A stretch of 64,000 nucleotides of DNA from Sphingorhabdus sp. (GTDB lineage: Bacteria > Pseudomonadota > Alphaproteobacteria > Sphingomonadales > Sphingomonadaceae): positions 124,001 through 188,000 of the forward strand of contig NZ_JAAVVZ010000004.1 in NCBI RefSeq assembly GCF_023910635.1. Direction: 5' to 3'. Under the pieces are notes generated by a model, which was not told where the DNA came from, searched no databases, and saw nothing but the letters and a program-made list of their open reading frames with translations. How positions within the stretch are numbered: position 1 is the stretch's first letter; every line of letters starts with the position of its first letter. Positions 16,833 through 27,500 of the stretch are shown here, in pieces. A program made the translations under genes and the position numbers.

Positions 16833-17564
16833 CTAAACTTTTGTTTTGAAGGGTGAAAAATTCGTACCCTTGTCGAATATTTCGACGCCCTCTTTGCGCT
16901 TCAGCCAACCAACAACACCATAAGTGACGGGCGTAAGCACAACTTCCCAGCCCACTTTCAACAGCCAGTTGGTAACCATAACGCTTATAACCTGCTCGTT
17001 GCTCCACACCCCCCAAAAGGCGAGCGGATAAAAAATGAGGCTATCGATGCCCTGACCGACAATCGTTGAACCAATGGTGCGCGTCCATAAATGCTTTCCT
17101 GCGGTCCAAATCTTCATGCGCGCCATCACATAGCTGTTTACGAACTCACCCGCCCAAAAAGCCGTGATTGATGCAATAACGATCCGCCAAACTTGACCGA
17201 AGACGCTTTCATATGCCGCCTGCCCTTCCCAACCGGGTGCAGGCGGCAGGGTCACAACAACCCAACTCATAAACGCCATGAAGAGCAGCGCTGCAAAGCC
17301 AACCCAGATGACACGGCGCGCGCGCGCATAGCCGTAGACTTCCGTCAGGACATCACCAATGACGTAGCCCAACGGGAAAAACAATATTCCAGCACCAAAA
17401 ATCCATTGCTCGCCCGATATTGTCAGCGCCGCAGGTTTGGCCGCCCCAATGACGTTCGAGAGCAACAAAATGGCGACAAATGCCGCCATAACGAAGTCAT
17501 AATAGCGAAACTGGCGGCCGATAACTGCGCTGGCGCTTTCATCAATGATAAGGTCGTCGTGCAT
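16833..17564 (-). CDS. Queuosine precursor transporter (YhhQ/VUT family)
   Basis: A 243-residue inner-membrane protein with about six spans. Family marks are VAILLLSNVIGAAKPA near the N-terminus, FPLGYVIGDVLTEVYGYARA (about 63-82), the WAGEFVNSYVMARMK segment and GQGIDSLIFYPLAFWG. YhhQ of E. coli imports preQ0/preQ1 for queuosine modification of tRNA. The gene is upstream of, and opposite to, the tRNA-Arg gene. No queuosine biosynthesis gene is visible, which fits salvage but the rest of the genome is unseen. Confidence 0.92.
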   Translation of the reverse strand: MHDDLIIDESASAVIGRQFRYYDFVMAAFVAILLLSNVIGAAKPAALTISGEQWIFGAGILFFPLGYVIGDVLTEVYGYARARRVIWVGFAALLFMAFMSWVVVTLPPAPGWEGQAAYESVFGQVWRIVIASITAFWAGEFVNSYVMARMKIWTAGKHLWTRTIGSTIVGQGIDSLIFYPLAFWGVWSNEQVISVMVTNWLLKVGWEVVLTPVTYGVVGWLKRKEGVEIFDKGTNFSPFKTKV

Positions 17565-17622
17565 GAATCGACATAAGCAGCTTTGCGTTCGCGCGCAAAG
17601 CCGTTATTGCGCAAACCAGCGC

Positions 17623-17699
17623 GCGCCCTTAGCTCAGCTGGATAGAGCGCGAGACTTCTAATCTTGAGGCCACAGGTTCGACTCCTGTAGGGCGCGCCA
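17623..17699 (+). tRNA. tRNA-Arg (anticodon TCT)
   Basis: A complete 77-nt cloverleaf. The acceptor GCGCCCT pairs with AGGGCGC. The D arm is GCTC-AGCTGGATA-GAGC, the anticodon stem CGAGA/TCTTG (one G-T pair) encloses CTTCTAA with anticodon TCT, and the T arm is ACAGG-TTCGACT-CCTGT. Discriminator G and CCA are encoded. A T-rich run follows. The 3' half recurs at 51594-51645, so this is the attachment site of the central island. Confidence 0.97.
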
Positions 17700-17906
17700 G
17701 TATTTTTGTTTTTTTACCCAGCAAAGCCACGCAGAAAAAATTTTCATCCGGATAAGCACCGGATAAAAATGCAACTACACTTGACCGGTGCCGAGTTTAT
17801 AGGTCGAATAATTAGTACAAATAGTGTCAATTAATTTCAATAATAGCCCAGTATTTGCTCTCATCATTAAGAGTGGCGGGTATAATTTGACCACTCGCAG
17901 CCTCGG
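17700..17906. other. Left end of the tRNA-Arg island, no gene seen
   Basis: AT-rich sequence directly after the tRNA, with a T-rich run (17702-17715) that could end tRNA transcription and a direct repeat CCGGATA near 17748-17765. I find no integrase or excisionase gene here, where one would be expected for a young element. Confidence 0.5.
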
Positions 17907-18494
17907 TTATTTTTTGATGGCAACAAGCGCTTCCTTAATACCTTCCAAGGGAACTTCGACCACGAGGGTCTTTTCGTCCCCACCCCAAGGGCGGAAGCCA
18001 ACCTTCATGATTTTACCTGCAATAAGTTGGCCTTGAAGATTTTCATCAAGTTCAACAACCGACTGGCATCCATCGGGCAAACAAGTTGTGTACGCAGCCT
18101 TAACTTCGACGCCTTCATCAATCTTAATTACGGTGCCCGCGCGCAGATCAACGCCAAACGGCAGAGTCAGAACGGCAAATGTCCGCCCCTGATCGGCAGC
18201 GAGCAGGGCCTGCAACAGGCGCCCCTTGGTCGTGTCATCGGAATAATTCTGGGTCTGTACCGCGCGGCAATCCGATGCGTTTCCTTTATTACAAAGCAAT
18301 TCCCACTTTCCGAACGTATTCTTAAGTTCCCACTCGACTGGCGCTGCGGCAGGTGTCGCGGGTGTCGCCGGACTGGCAGGTGCGGTCACAGCAGGGCTGA
18401 CAGCCTTTTTTGGGCGCGCAGCCTCTACAGGTCCGGAAACCAACAAGCTAACGGCGATAGCAGCGATCGACAAAGTGTTTAAAAATCTAGCCAT
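17907..18494 (-). CDS. Invasion-associated locus B (IalB) family protein
   Basis: A 195-residue exported protein. Residues 1-26 form a Sec signal (LNTLSIAAIAVSLLVSGPVEA). A Pro/Ala/Thr-rich linker follows at about 28-55, then the IalB domain: TFGKWELLCNKG, the paired cysteines around DCRAV, LTLPFGVDLRAG, and TTCLPDGCQSVVELD. IalB proteins are periplasmic or membrane-associated and first known from Bartonella, where they aid erythrocyte entry; most environmental homologues have no known role. The gene starts 10 bp after the adhesin stop codon, so it looks like the last gene of the secretion operon. Confidence 0.88.
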   Translation of the reverse strand: MARFLNTLSIAAIAVSLLVSGPVEAARPKKAVSPAVTAPASPATPATPAAAPVEWELKNTFGKWELLCNKGNASDCRAVQTQNYSDDTTKGRLLQALLAADQGRTFAVLTLPFGVDLRAGTVIKIDEGVEVKAAYTTCLPDGCQSVVELDENLQGQLIAGKIMKVGFRPWGGDEKTLVVEVPLEGIKEALVAIKK

Positions 18495-18504
18495 TTTTGA
18501 TCCT

Positions 18505-21500
18505 TTAGAGTTTTGTGGAGAATTTTAGGTTCAGTATTACCGAGATTTTGTAACCTTCCTCGTCGACCGCGGTCACCTCCACATCCAGCTGGGTTACGCC
18601 GTCAGGCGCGGTGCCGGAAAGAATGTTACGGGTCGCATCGAAAGCTACCCAAGCAGGCAGAGCGCTTCCGTCCGGTAAGGCGGCGCTAAGTGTAATCCGA
18701 GCATCACTGCGCATATGGCGGAAAGCCGTTTGTGGAACAGTCAGTTTGAACACTGCACCCGCATCAAGAACCGGAGCGTTAATAATATCGACCGATATAA
18801 ATCCTCGCCCGGATGTGTCTGGTGAAGTCGACATGCTACCGGTTGAACTCGTATCAGCGGTTGCGGTGCTCTCAGGTGCCTGTGTAGACGCAGACGAACC
18901 CGAAGGGGCGCCACCTAGGGTCGTTACAGCCTCGGCCCCAGTTCCAGAGGTCTGTGACGACGTAGACGAGCCCGAAGCGGCGGCGGCCGAAGTCGTGCCG
19001 GCATCAATACCACTGTCCGAGGTCGGCGAAGCCAAAGGAGGTGCAACCACGACGGGACTTGCGAGCGACGGTGCAAGTGTTGGCGCGTTAACGACTGACA
19101 GATTCTCATAAGTCCGAGATACCGTGACGACGGCAGGCTGCGGTATCGATATCGTCACAGGAGCCGTCGAAGCACTAAGCACCGGCAGGGCAAAGTTTGA
19201 CGCCAAAGACGTCGGCGTGCTGACCAAAGCAATCTGGCTAATGTAGTTGCCAACGACACCCGCGTCCGCTGAGTTCGCTCGCGCGCCTGAATAACTAAGC
19301 ACTTGGCCAGCTATACCCGTATTGACTGTTACCCATCTGGTGAGGTCCGCACTTCCGTCATAGACCTTCAGGGCAGACAAAGAGACAGGCTTTGGCGTAA
19401 TCGCACTAGACGTGTTGTTTACATGGCTGATCGCATAGTTAGACAGCTGGGTGTTTGCACCCGCAACCGCTGCACTCACTACAATCGTCTTGTCACTCAG
19501 CACCGCGCCGCTGCTGTTGCGGCTTACATCCGCATTGGCATAAGCCAGTGTTGCGCCCGATATGCTTTCAGTACCCACAAGCCCGCTAACGCTATAGCCG
19601 ACGTTCAAAGCACTGCTGGCAACCGATGTGTTGCTGTCATAGACCTTCGTCTGCGACAACGCTGTAACCGTCAGCGCCTTGGGGTTGATCGTGCTGGTCG
19701 AGTTGCTGGCATAAGTGACCGCATAATTCAGGCCACCATGGCCGTCATTTACCGTCACCCCCGCAACAGTTACCGAACGGTTTCCGCTGCCAGCGTTTGC
19801 ATTGGTAAAGGCATAGTTTCCACCGCTCACGCTATCCAACCCGAATAGCTGCGTGTTGCTACCAGCCTTGACAATCGGCGCGGGAGCAATGCTCGCACCT
19901 ACAACACTCAGGTCGGCGTCATATGTTTTTACGACATTCGACGTCGTCAGGGTTAGCGAAGCTGCCGTGATCGTAGCCGTACGGCTCCCGTTGGCCAACG
20001 TATAGTTACCGGCCAAGCCAGTGCCATTGGTCAGCGTCAACGTGCCAAGTCCAACTGCCTTGTTCTGGCCGACATCCTTGTCACCCAGCGTGCCAGAGCC
20101 CGTCAGGCCCAGCGTTTCAACACCAACCAAAGTACCGGTCGTCAGGGCAGAGGCCGCAACGTCGGTAGTTGCATCATAAACGCGTCCACCCGTCAGGCTA
20201 ACCACATAAGGCGTAATCGCACTAAACGTGTTGTTTACATAACTGATCGCATAGTTGCCGCCATTATTACCATCATGGACCGTAACGTTGGATACATTTA
20301 CGGTCTTATTGGTTCCGGCATTAACATCGGTGAATGTGAACGTACCACCCGACAGTGCATCGGACCCGATCAAACGTGGGCTGCCATCCGCCAGCACAGC
20401 GGCACCGGCGGCACTCGCCATGCCGTCATACATCTTGCTGAGATCTAGAACAGTAACCTGCAACGGTGCCGGAGCAATCGTGCTGGTGGTGTTGGCTACA
20501 TAGGTTACCGCATAGTTAGCAAGATCTGTGTTGGTTGCGGCTATTGCACCGCTGACCGTCACGGTCTTGTTATTCAATACCATGCCGTCAACGCCACGCC
20601 CGACATGTGGATCAGCATAAGACAGTGCCGCAGCGGCGATGCCTTCTCCCTGCACCATGTTGCTCACGTCAAAGCCGCTGTCTTGGCCCAAGGCTGTAAC
20701 TTGGATAGTGCCGTCATAGACTTTTGTCTGCGATAGCGCTCCAATGGTGATCGGACGCTGGAGGATTTGGCCTGTTGCCGTTCCCGAGCTGCTCAGCAAT
20801 ATGTAGTTGCTGGCATCAGAGCCACCGAGCGAAATGCCGGAAATCACAACAGAACGCAGTCCAACATCCTTGGTATCGAACGAGCCCACCGACAGCGCTA
20901 CACTGATATCGTCACCAGCATAGATGCCGTTGAACGCGGCTGATGCCACCTCAGCAGCCGTCGTGCCGTCATAGACCTTGTCACGAATAACTATGTCCGA
21001 AACGCCCGAAAGTACCGCAGGGGTAATGGAGCTAGCCGTGTCTGCGACATAGCTGATGGTGTAGTTCCCGATGATCGTACCCGTTGCGCCAATAGCAGCG
21101 CTCGGCAAGATAGATTTAGTACCCTGACCAACATTCTTGTCATCATACGTCAAAGTAACCGAAGCAATCGTGTCAGATCCGATCATCGGGCCTGACGTGA
21201 AGCGTGCGGTTCCTGCCGCGGTCGACGCATCGTAAACCTTGGTCTGAGCCGCAGCTACAACCGTCGTGGCGTATGGGTTGATGGTGCTGGTAGAATTATT
21301 AGCATAGGACACTGTATAGTTCGCGCCGTTATTGCCGTCGTTGACTGTCACACCCGAAACGGTGACAAACTTGTCACGCAGCACCGCGCCATTGGCGTTA
21401 CGACTGACATTGGCATCGACGAAGGCAAAGTTACCGCCGCTAAGGCTGTCAGCGCCAAACAATTCGGTTTCGCTGCCGATTTTGACAATTGGTGTCGGTG

Positions 21501-24500
21501 CCTGGGTTGCCCCGACCATCGATACGCTGCCATCGTAAGTCTTAACCGCTTCTGAAGCGGTCACAACCAGCGCCGCTGGGGTTATCGATGCCACCTGCAC
21601 GCCACCTGCAAACGTATAGTTTGATGCAAGTCCGCCATTGGCGCCACTACCACTCAGCAATGTGAGCCCAGTCGGGTCGATCCGCTTGTCATTACCTACA
21701 TTACGGTCGGAAAATGCCCCAATGCCGGTCAATATGAGCGTCTGGTTGCCGACCAGCGCACCTGTGACCAGCTTTGCTGCCGCGATAGTTGCCGCACCAT
21801 CATAGACCTTCATACCCGTCAAATTGACGATATATGGGGTAATAGTTCCGGTGCCCGTCGCGGTCGTGTTAGACGGCGACCAGCTGTAGTTGGACAGATC
21901 GCCCGTCACCGAAATACCCGTCAGCGTAACAGACTTGGCTGCGCCCGCGTCAGGATCATCAAAACGCACATTGCCAAAAGTAACCGTCACATTGTCGGCG
22001 GCAATCACATTGGTGGCCAATGTGCCAGTAGCAGCCGTCGTACCATCATACATCTTGGTCGTTACCACTGGTGTAAAGGTGATTACGCGGCGTGCAATAT
22101 TGGCAAAGGCGGACGGGTTAGCGGCCAGCGTATAGTTGCCACCATCGGTGCCTGTCAGGCTATCGATCTGCACCGCAATAAACTTGTTGGTGCCGATATT
22201 CTCATCAAGGAACGAAGCGGAGTAATCATAAGTGACGATGTCACCGGCAATCCGGTTATCGGAAATGCTTACCTGCGCATCTGTAGTACCGTCATACTGG
22301 CGACCAATGCCGACCGCAGATGCAATGAGCGTACGCGGCAGAATGTTGGCCTTCAAGCCCGTCGGCTGAATGAGGTTATAATTGCCTGCATCTGGACCAG
22401 CGAAGGTAACCTCGCTGCCGATAACGGGAATAAACGTTCCAACATTCTTGTTGGAGAACGTGCCCGTCATGCTCGAGATGCCGATCTGATCGCCTTGGAT
22501 AAGACCAGCAAGTGCCGAAACGGACGTATTGATGATGTTCGTTGTCGTCCCGTCATAGACCTTGTCAGTGGCAACAACACCAACAACTGTGATGTCTTTC
22601 TTGAAGATCGACGCGGTCGCCTGATATGTTGACGCTAGCGTTACATAATCCGTGCTGCGTGCCGTTGGCGTGGTCTGTGCAAGCACGTTGACGATCGTCA
22701 CACCCTTGCTCTCGCCTGCCGTCTTGTCAATAAAGTTGGCGAATGGATTATAGACCAGGCTCAAGATCTCGCCCGCGACTTGGTTTCCAAGAGTCAGGCT
22801 TGTGACTTGAATTGCAGTGTTACCATCGTAAATCTTATTCGGAACGACGGCGTTGAGCGTCAACGGACGCTGATTGACCGTCACATTATGCGTGCCACCC
22901 GTCAGCGTATAGTTGATAGCAAGCCCAGTGCCGTCTGTCAGATCAAGCGTGCCGACTGAGCCCAAAATCTGAGACTGCGGGGTCGTCCCATTGAGCGTAA
23001 CGTGCGCATTCGAGATCGTCCCTGCGCCTGTAAGACCAAGCGTTTCCTGCCCGACCCGCTGGCTCAGCGAGAAGATATCGGAATTAACCTGTGTCGCCCC
23101 GTTATAAACACGGCCACCCGTCAGGCTGATGGCGTAGGGGTTAATCGTGCTGGTCATGTTATCGGCATAAGTGACAACATAGTTACCGCCATTATTGCCA
23201 TCGCTTACGGTCACACCGCTCGCGGCCACAACCTTGTCACTCAGCACAGCTCCGGAAGAGATGCCGCCCTGGCGACTGACATTTTCACCCACAAAGGCAT
23301 AAGTGCCACCGCTCAGGCTGTCGGCTGTGTTGCCGTTGCTGGCATTCGTGAACAAGCTGCCAACTGTCACGACCGGCGTACCAAGCGCTGTGGTCGTTGC
23401 ATCATATGTCTTAATGACATTGCTGGTACTGACCGTGATAGCCGCCTTGTTGATCGTGCTCGTCAAGTTGCTGACATAAGTGACGGTGTAGTTCCCGCCG
23501 TTATTGCCGTCGTTGAGCGAGACGTCCGCAACGGTAACCGTGCGATCATCGCTGCCAGCATTGGCATTGGTAAAGGCATAGCTGCCGCCAGAGAGCGTGT
23601 CAGACCCGAACATCTGCGTATTGCTACCCGCCAGGACAATCGCGACCGGTGCAACTGTTGCTCCGGCAACGCCCAGTGTGCCGTTATACGTCTTGACGAC
23701 GTCGCTAGTGGTAACTGTTACAGATGCCTGCGTAATCGTCGCTGTGCGGCCACCGTTCAACAGCGTGTAGTTGCTGGCTAGGCCAGTACCACTGGTCAAC
23801 GCCAGCGTGCCAAGGCCAACAGCCTTGTTCTGACCCACATTCTTGTCACCAAGCGAACCTGAACCCACAAGGCCAAGCGTTTCTTGATTGATCAGCGTGC
23901 CGATGGTCAAAACGCCCGCCGCAACATCACGCGTCGCATCATAGACACGGCCACCATCAAGGCTCACAACATAAGGCGTAATCGTGCTCGCCATGTTGTT
24001 TACATAGCTAATGTCATAATCGCTCAGCACTGTGCCCGCAGTTGCCTGCGCCGCACTCACTGCAATCGTCTTGTCACTCAGAACCGTGCCGCTGCCGTCA
24101 CGGCTTACGTTCGCGTTGGTATACGCCAAGGTAACGCCCGACAGGCTCTCGCTGCCAACCATATTGCCAACGCTATAGCCAATGTTCAGCGCCGTGCTCG
24201 CAACCGACGCGTTGCTGTCATAAGCCTTTGTCTGCGACAGTGCTCTTACCGTTACGGCATAAGGATTGATCGTCGCCGTCGTCGACGCCGTCGACGTCGT
24301 CAGCGTGTAGTTACCCGCATCCGTGCCGCCCAACGTAATCCCGCTGATGCTCACCGTCTTGCCAATCGCAGCGCGCGCATCATTGAACGCACCCGTTGAG
24401 GTCGCAACGTTCAAGACATCGTTGCTCAACCGACCATTAAACGTAGCGCCAGAAGTCACCAGCGTTGCAGTGTCATTGGCATCATAGGTCTTGTCTGTGG

Positions 24501-27500
24501 CTGTAATCCCAGAGACCGTGCTGATCGTCGCCCGCGTAATGTCAGCCGTACGGGTTCCGCCCACCAGCGTGTAGTTGGAAGCAAGACCGGTGTCGTTGCC
24601 CAGCGCCAGCGTATTGATGTCGAACGTCTTGTTATCGCCAACATCCTTAGTACCGGTCAGTGTACCGGTACCAGAAAGCGTCAGCCGCTCAACGTTCACC
24701 AGCGTGCCGATGGTCAAAACGCCCGCCGCAACATCACGCGTCGCATCATAGACACGGCCACCATCAAGGCTCACAACATAAGGCGTAATCGTGCTCGCCA
24801 TGTTGTTTACATAGCTAATGTCATAATCGCTCAGCACTGTGCCCGCAGTTGCCTGCGCCGCACTCACTGCAATCGTCTTGTCACTCAGAACCGTGCCGCT
24901 GCCGTCACGGCTTACGTTCGCGTTGGTATACGCCAAGGTAACGCCCGACAGGCTCTCGCTGCCAACCATATTGCCAACGCTATAGCCAATGTTCAGCGCC
25001 GTGCTCGCAACCGACGCGTTGCTGTCATAAGCCTTTGTCTGCGACAGTGCTCTTACCGTTACGGCATAAGGATTGATCGTCGCCGTCGTCGACGCCGTCG
25101 ACGTCGTCAGCGTGTAGTTACCCGCATCCGTGCCGCCCAACGTAATCCCGCTGATGCTCACCGTCTTGCCAATCGCAGCGCGCGCATCATTGAACGCACC
25201 CGTTGAGGTCGCAACGTTCAAGACATCGTTGCTCAACCGACCATTAAACGTAGCGCCAGAAGTCACCAGCGTTGCAGTGTCATTGGCATCATAGGTCTTG
25301 TCTGTGGCTGTAATCCCAGAGACCGTGCTGATCGTCGCCCGCGTAATGTCAGCCGTACGGGTTCCGCCCACCAGCGTGTAGTTGGAAGCAAGACCGGTGT
25401 CGTTGCCCAGCGCCAGCGTATTGATGTCGAACGTCTTGTTATCGCCAACATCCTTAGTACCGGTCAGTGTACCGGTACCAGAAAGCGTCAGCCGCTCAAC
25501 GTTCACCAGCGTGCCGATGGTCAAAACGCCCGCCGCAACATCACGCGTCGCATCATAGACACGGCCACCATCAAGGCTCACAACATAAGGCGTAATCGTG
25601 CTCGCCATGTTGTTTACATAGCTAATGTCATAATCGCTCAGCACTGTGCCCGCAGTTGCCTGCGCCGCACTCACTGCAATCGTCTTGTCACTCAGAACCG
25701 TGCCGCTGCCGTCACGGCTTACGTTCGCGTTGGTATACGCCAAGGTAACGCCCGACAGGCTCTCGCTGCCAACCATATTGCCAACGCTATAGCCAATGTT
25801 CAGCGCCGTGCTCGCAACCGACGCGTTGCTGTCATAAGCCTTTGTCTGCGACAGTGCTCTTACCGTTACGGCATAAGGATTGATCGTCGCCGTCGTCGAC
25901 GCCGTCGACGTCGTCAGCGTGTAGTTACCCGCATCCGTGCCGCCCAACGTAATCCCGCTGATGCTCACCGTCTTGCCAATCGCAGCGCGCGCATCATTGA
26001 ACGCACCCGTTGAGGTCGCAACGTTCAAGACATCGTTGCTCAACCGACCATTAAACGTAGCGCCAGAAGTCACCAGCGTTGCAGTGTCATTGGCATCATA
26101 GGTCTTGTCTGTGGCTGTAATCCCAGAGACCGTGCTGATCGTCGCCCGCGTAATGTCAGCCGTACGGGTTCCGCCCACCAGCGTGTAGTTGGAAGCAAGA
26201 CCGGTGTCGTTGCCCAGCGCCAGCGTATTGATGTCGAACGTCTTGTTATCGCCAACATCCTTAGTACCGGTCAGTGTACCGGTACCAGAAAGCGTCAGCC
26301 GCTCAACGTTCACCAGCGTGCCGATGGTCAAAACGCCCGCCGCAACATCACGCGTCGCATCATAGACACGGCCACCATCAAGGCTCACAACATAAGGCGT
26401 AATCGTGCTCGCCATGTTGTTTACATAGCTAATGTCATAATCGCTCAGCACTGTGCCCGCAGTTGCCTGCGCCGCACTCACTGCAATCGTCTTGTCACTC
26501 AGAACCGTGCCGCTGCCGTCACGGCTTACGTTCGCGTTGGTATACGCCAAGGTAACGCCCGACAGGCTCTCGCTGCCAACCATATTGCCAACGCTATAGC
26601 CAATGTTCAGCGCCGTGCTCGCAACCGACGCGTTGCTGTCATAAGCCTTTGTCTGCGACAGTGCTCTTACCGTTACGGCATAAGGATTGATCGTCGCCGT
26701 CGTCGACGCCGTCGACGTCGTCAGCGTGTAGTTACCCGCATCCGTGCCGCCCAACGTAATCCCGCTGATGCTCACCGTCTTGCCAATCGCAGCGCGCGCA
26801 TCATTGAACGCACCCGTTGAGGTCGCAACGTTCAAGACATCGTTGCTCAACCGACCATTAAACGTAGCGCCAGAAGTCACCAGCGTTGCAGTGTCATTGG
26901 CATCATAGGTCTTGTCTGTGGCTGTAATCCCAGAGACCGTGCTGATCGTCGCCTGCGTAATCGTCGCTATGCGGCCACCATTCACTAACGTGTAGTTGCT
27001 GGCCAAGCCAGTTCCACTGGTCAACGCCAGCGTGCCAAGGCCAACAGCCTTGTTCTGACCCACATTCTTGTCACCAAGCGTACCTGAACCCACAAGCCCA
27101 AGCGTTTCAACACCAACCCGTGCGCCGATCGTCAGATCTGCCGCCGACACCGAGGTCGTCGCATCATAGACACGGCCACCCGTCAGGCTCACCGCATAAG
27201 GCGTGATTGTGCCTGCATAATCGGAAAGCTTAAGGCCGTAATTTCCAGCCTTAGCGCCCGTCAAGGAGAGACCAGCCAAGGTAACCTTAGACGCGTCGAG
27301 CACATTGGCGTTATCAAACGTACCCGATGCCGTGCCGTCGAGGCTGACATCATCGCCCGTATAAGCGGAGCCGTCAGCAGCGGTGCCGGATCCTGCTGTA
27401 ATTGCAGTTAGCAGTGCGGCGGTACCGGAAATCGCAACCGCTGTGTTGCTGTCATAAAACTTAGTGAAGGTAGAGCTGTCCAAACCGCCGACGACAAGCG

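Noticed and set aside
24456-26258. Three identical 62-aa frames spaced 807 bp apart
   Set aside because: They are out-of-frame shadows of the 807-bp repeat, not separate genes.
23893-26953. CRISPR-like periodic repeats
   Set aside because: Units are 807 bp, contiguous, without spacers, and lie inside one coding frame.
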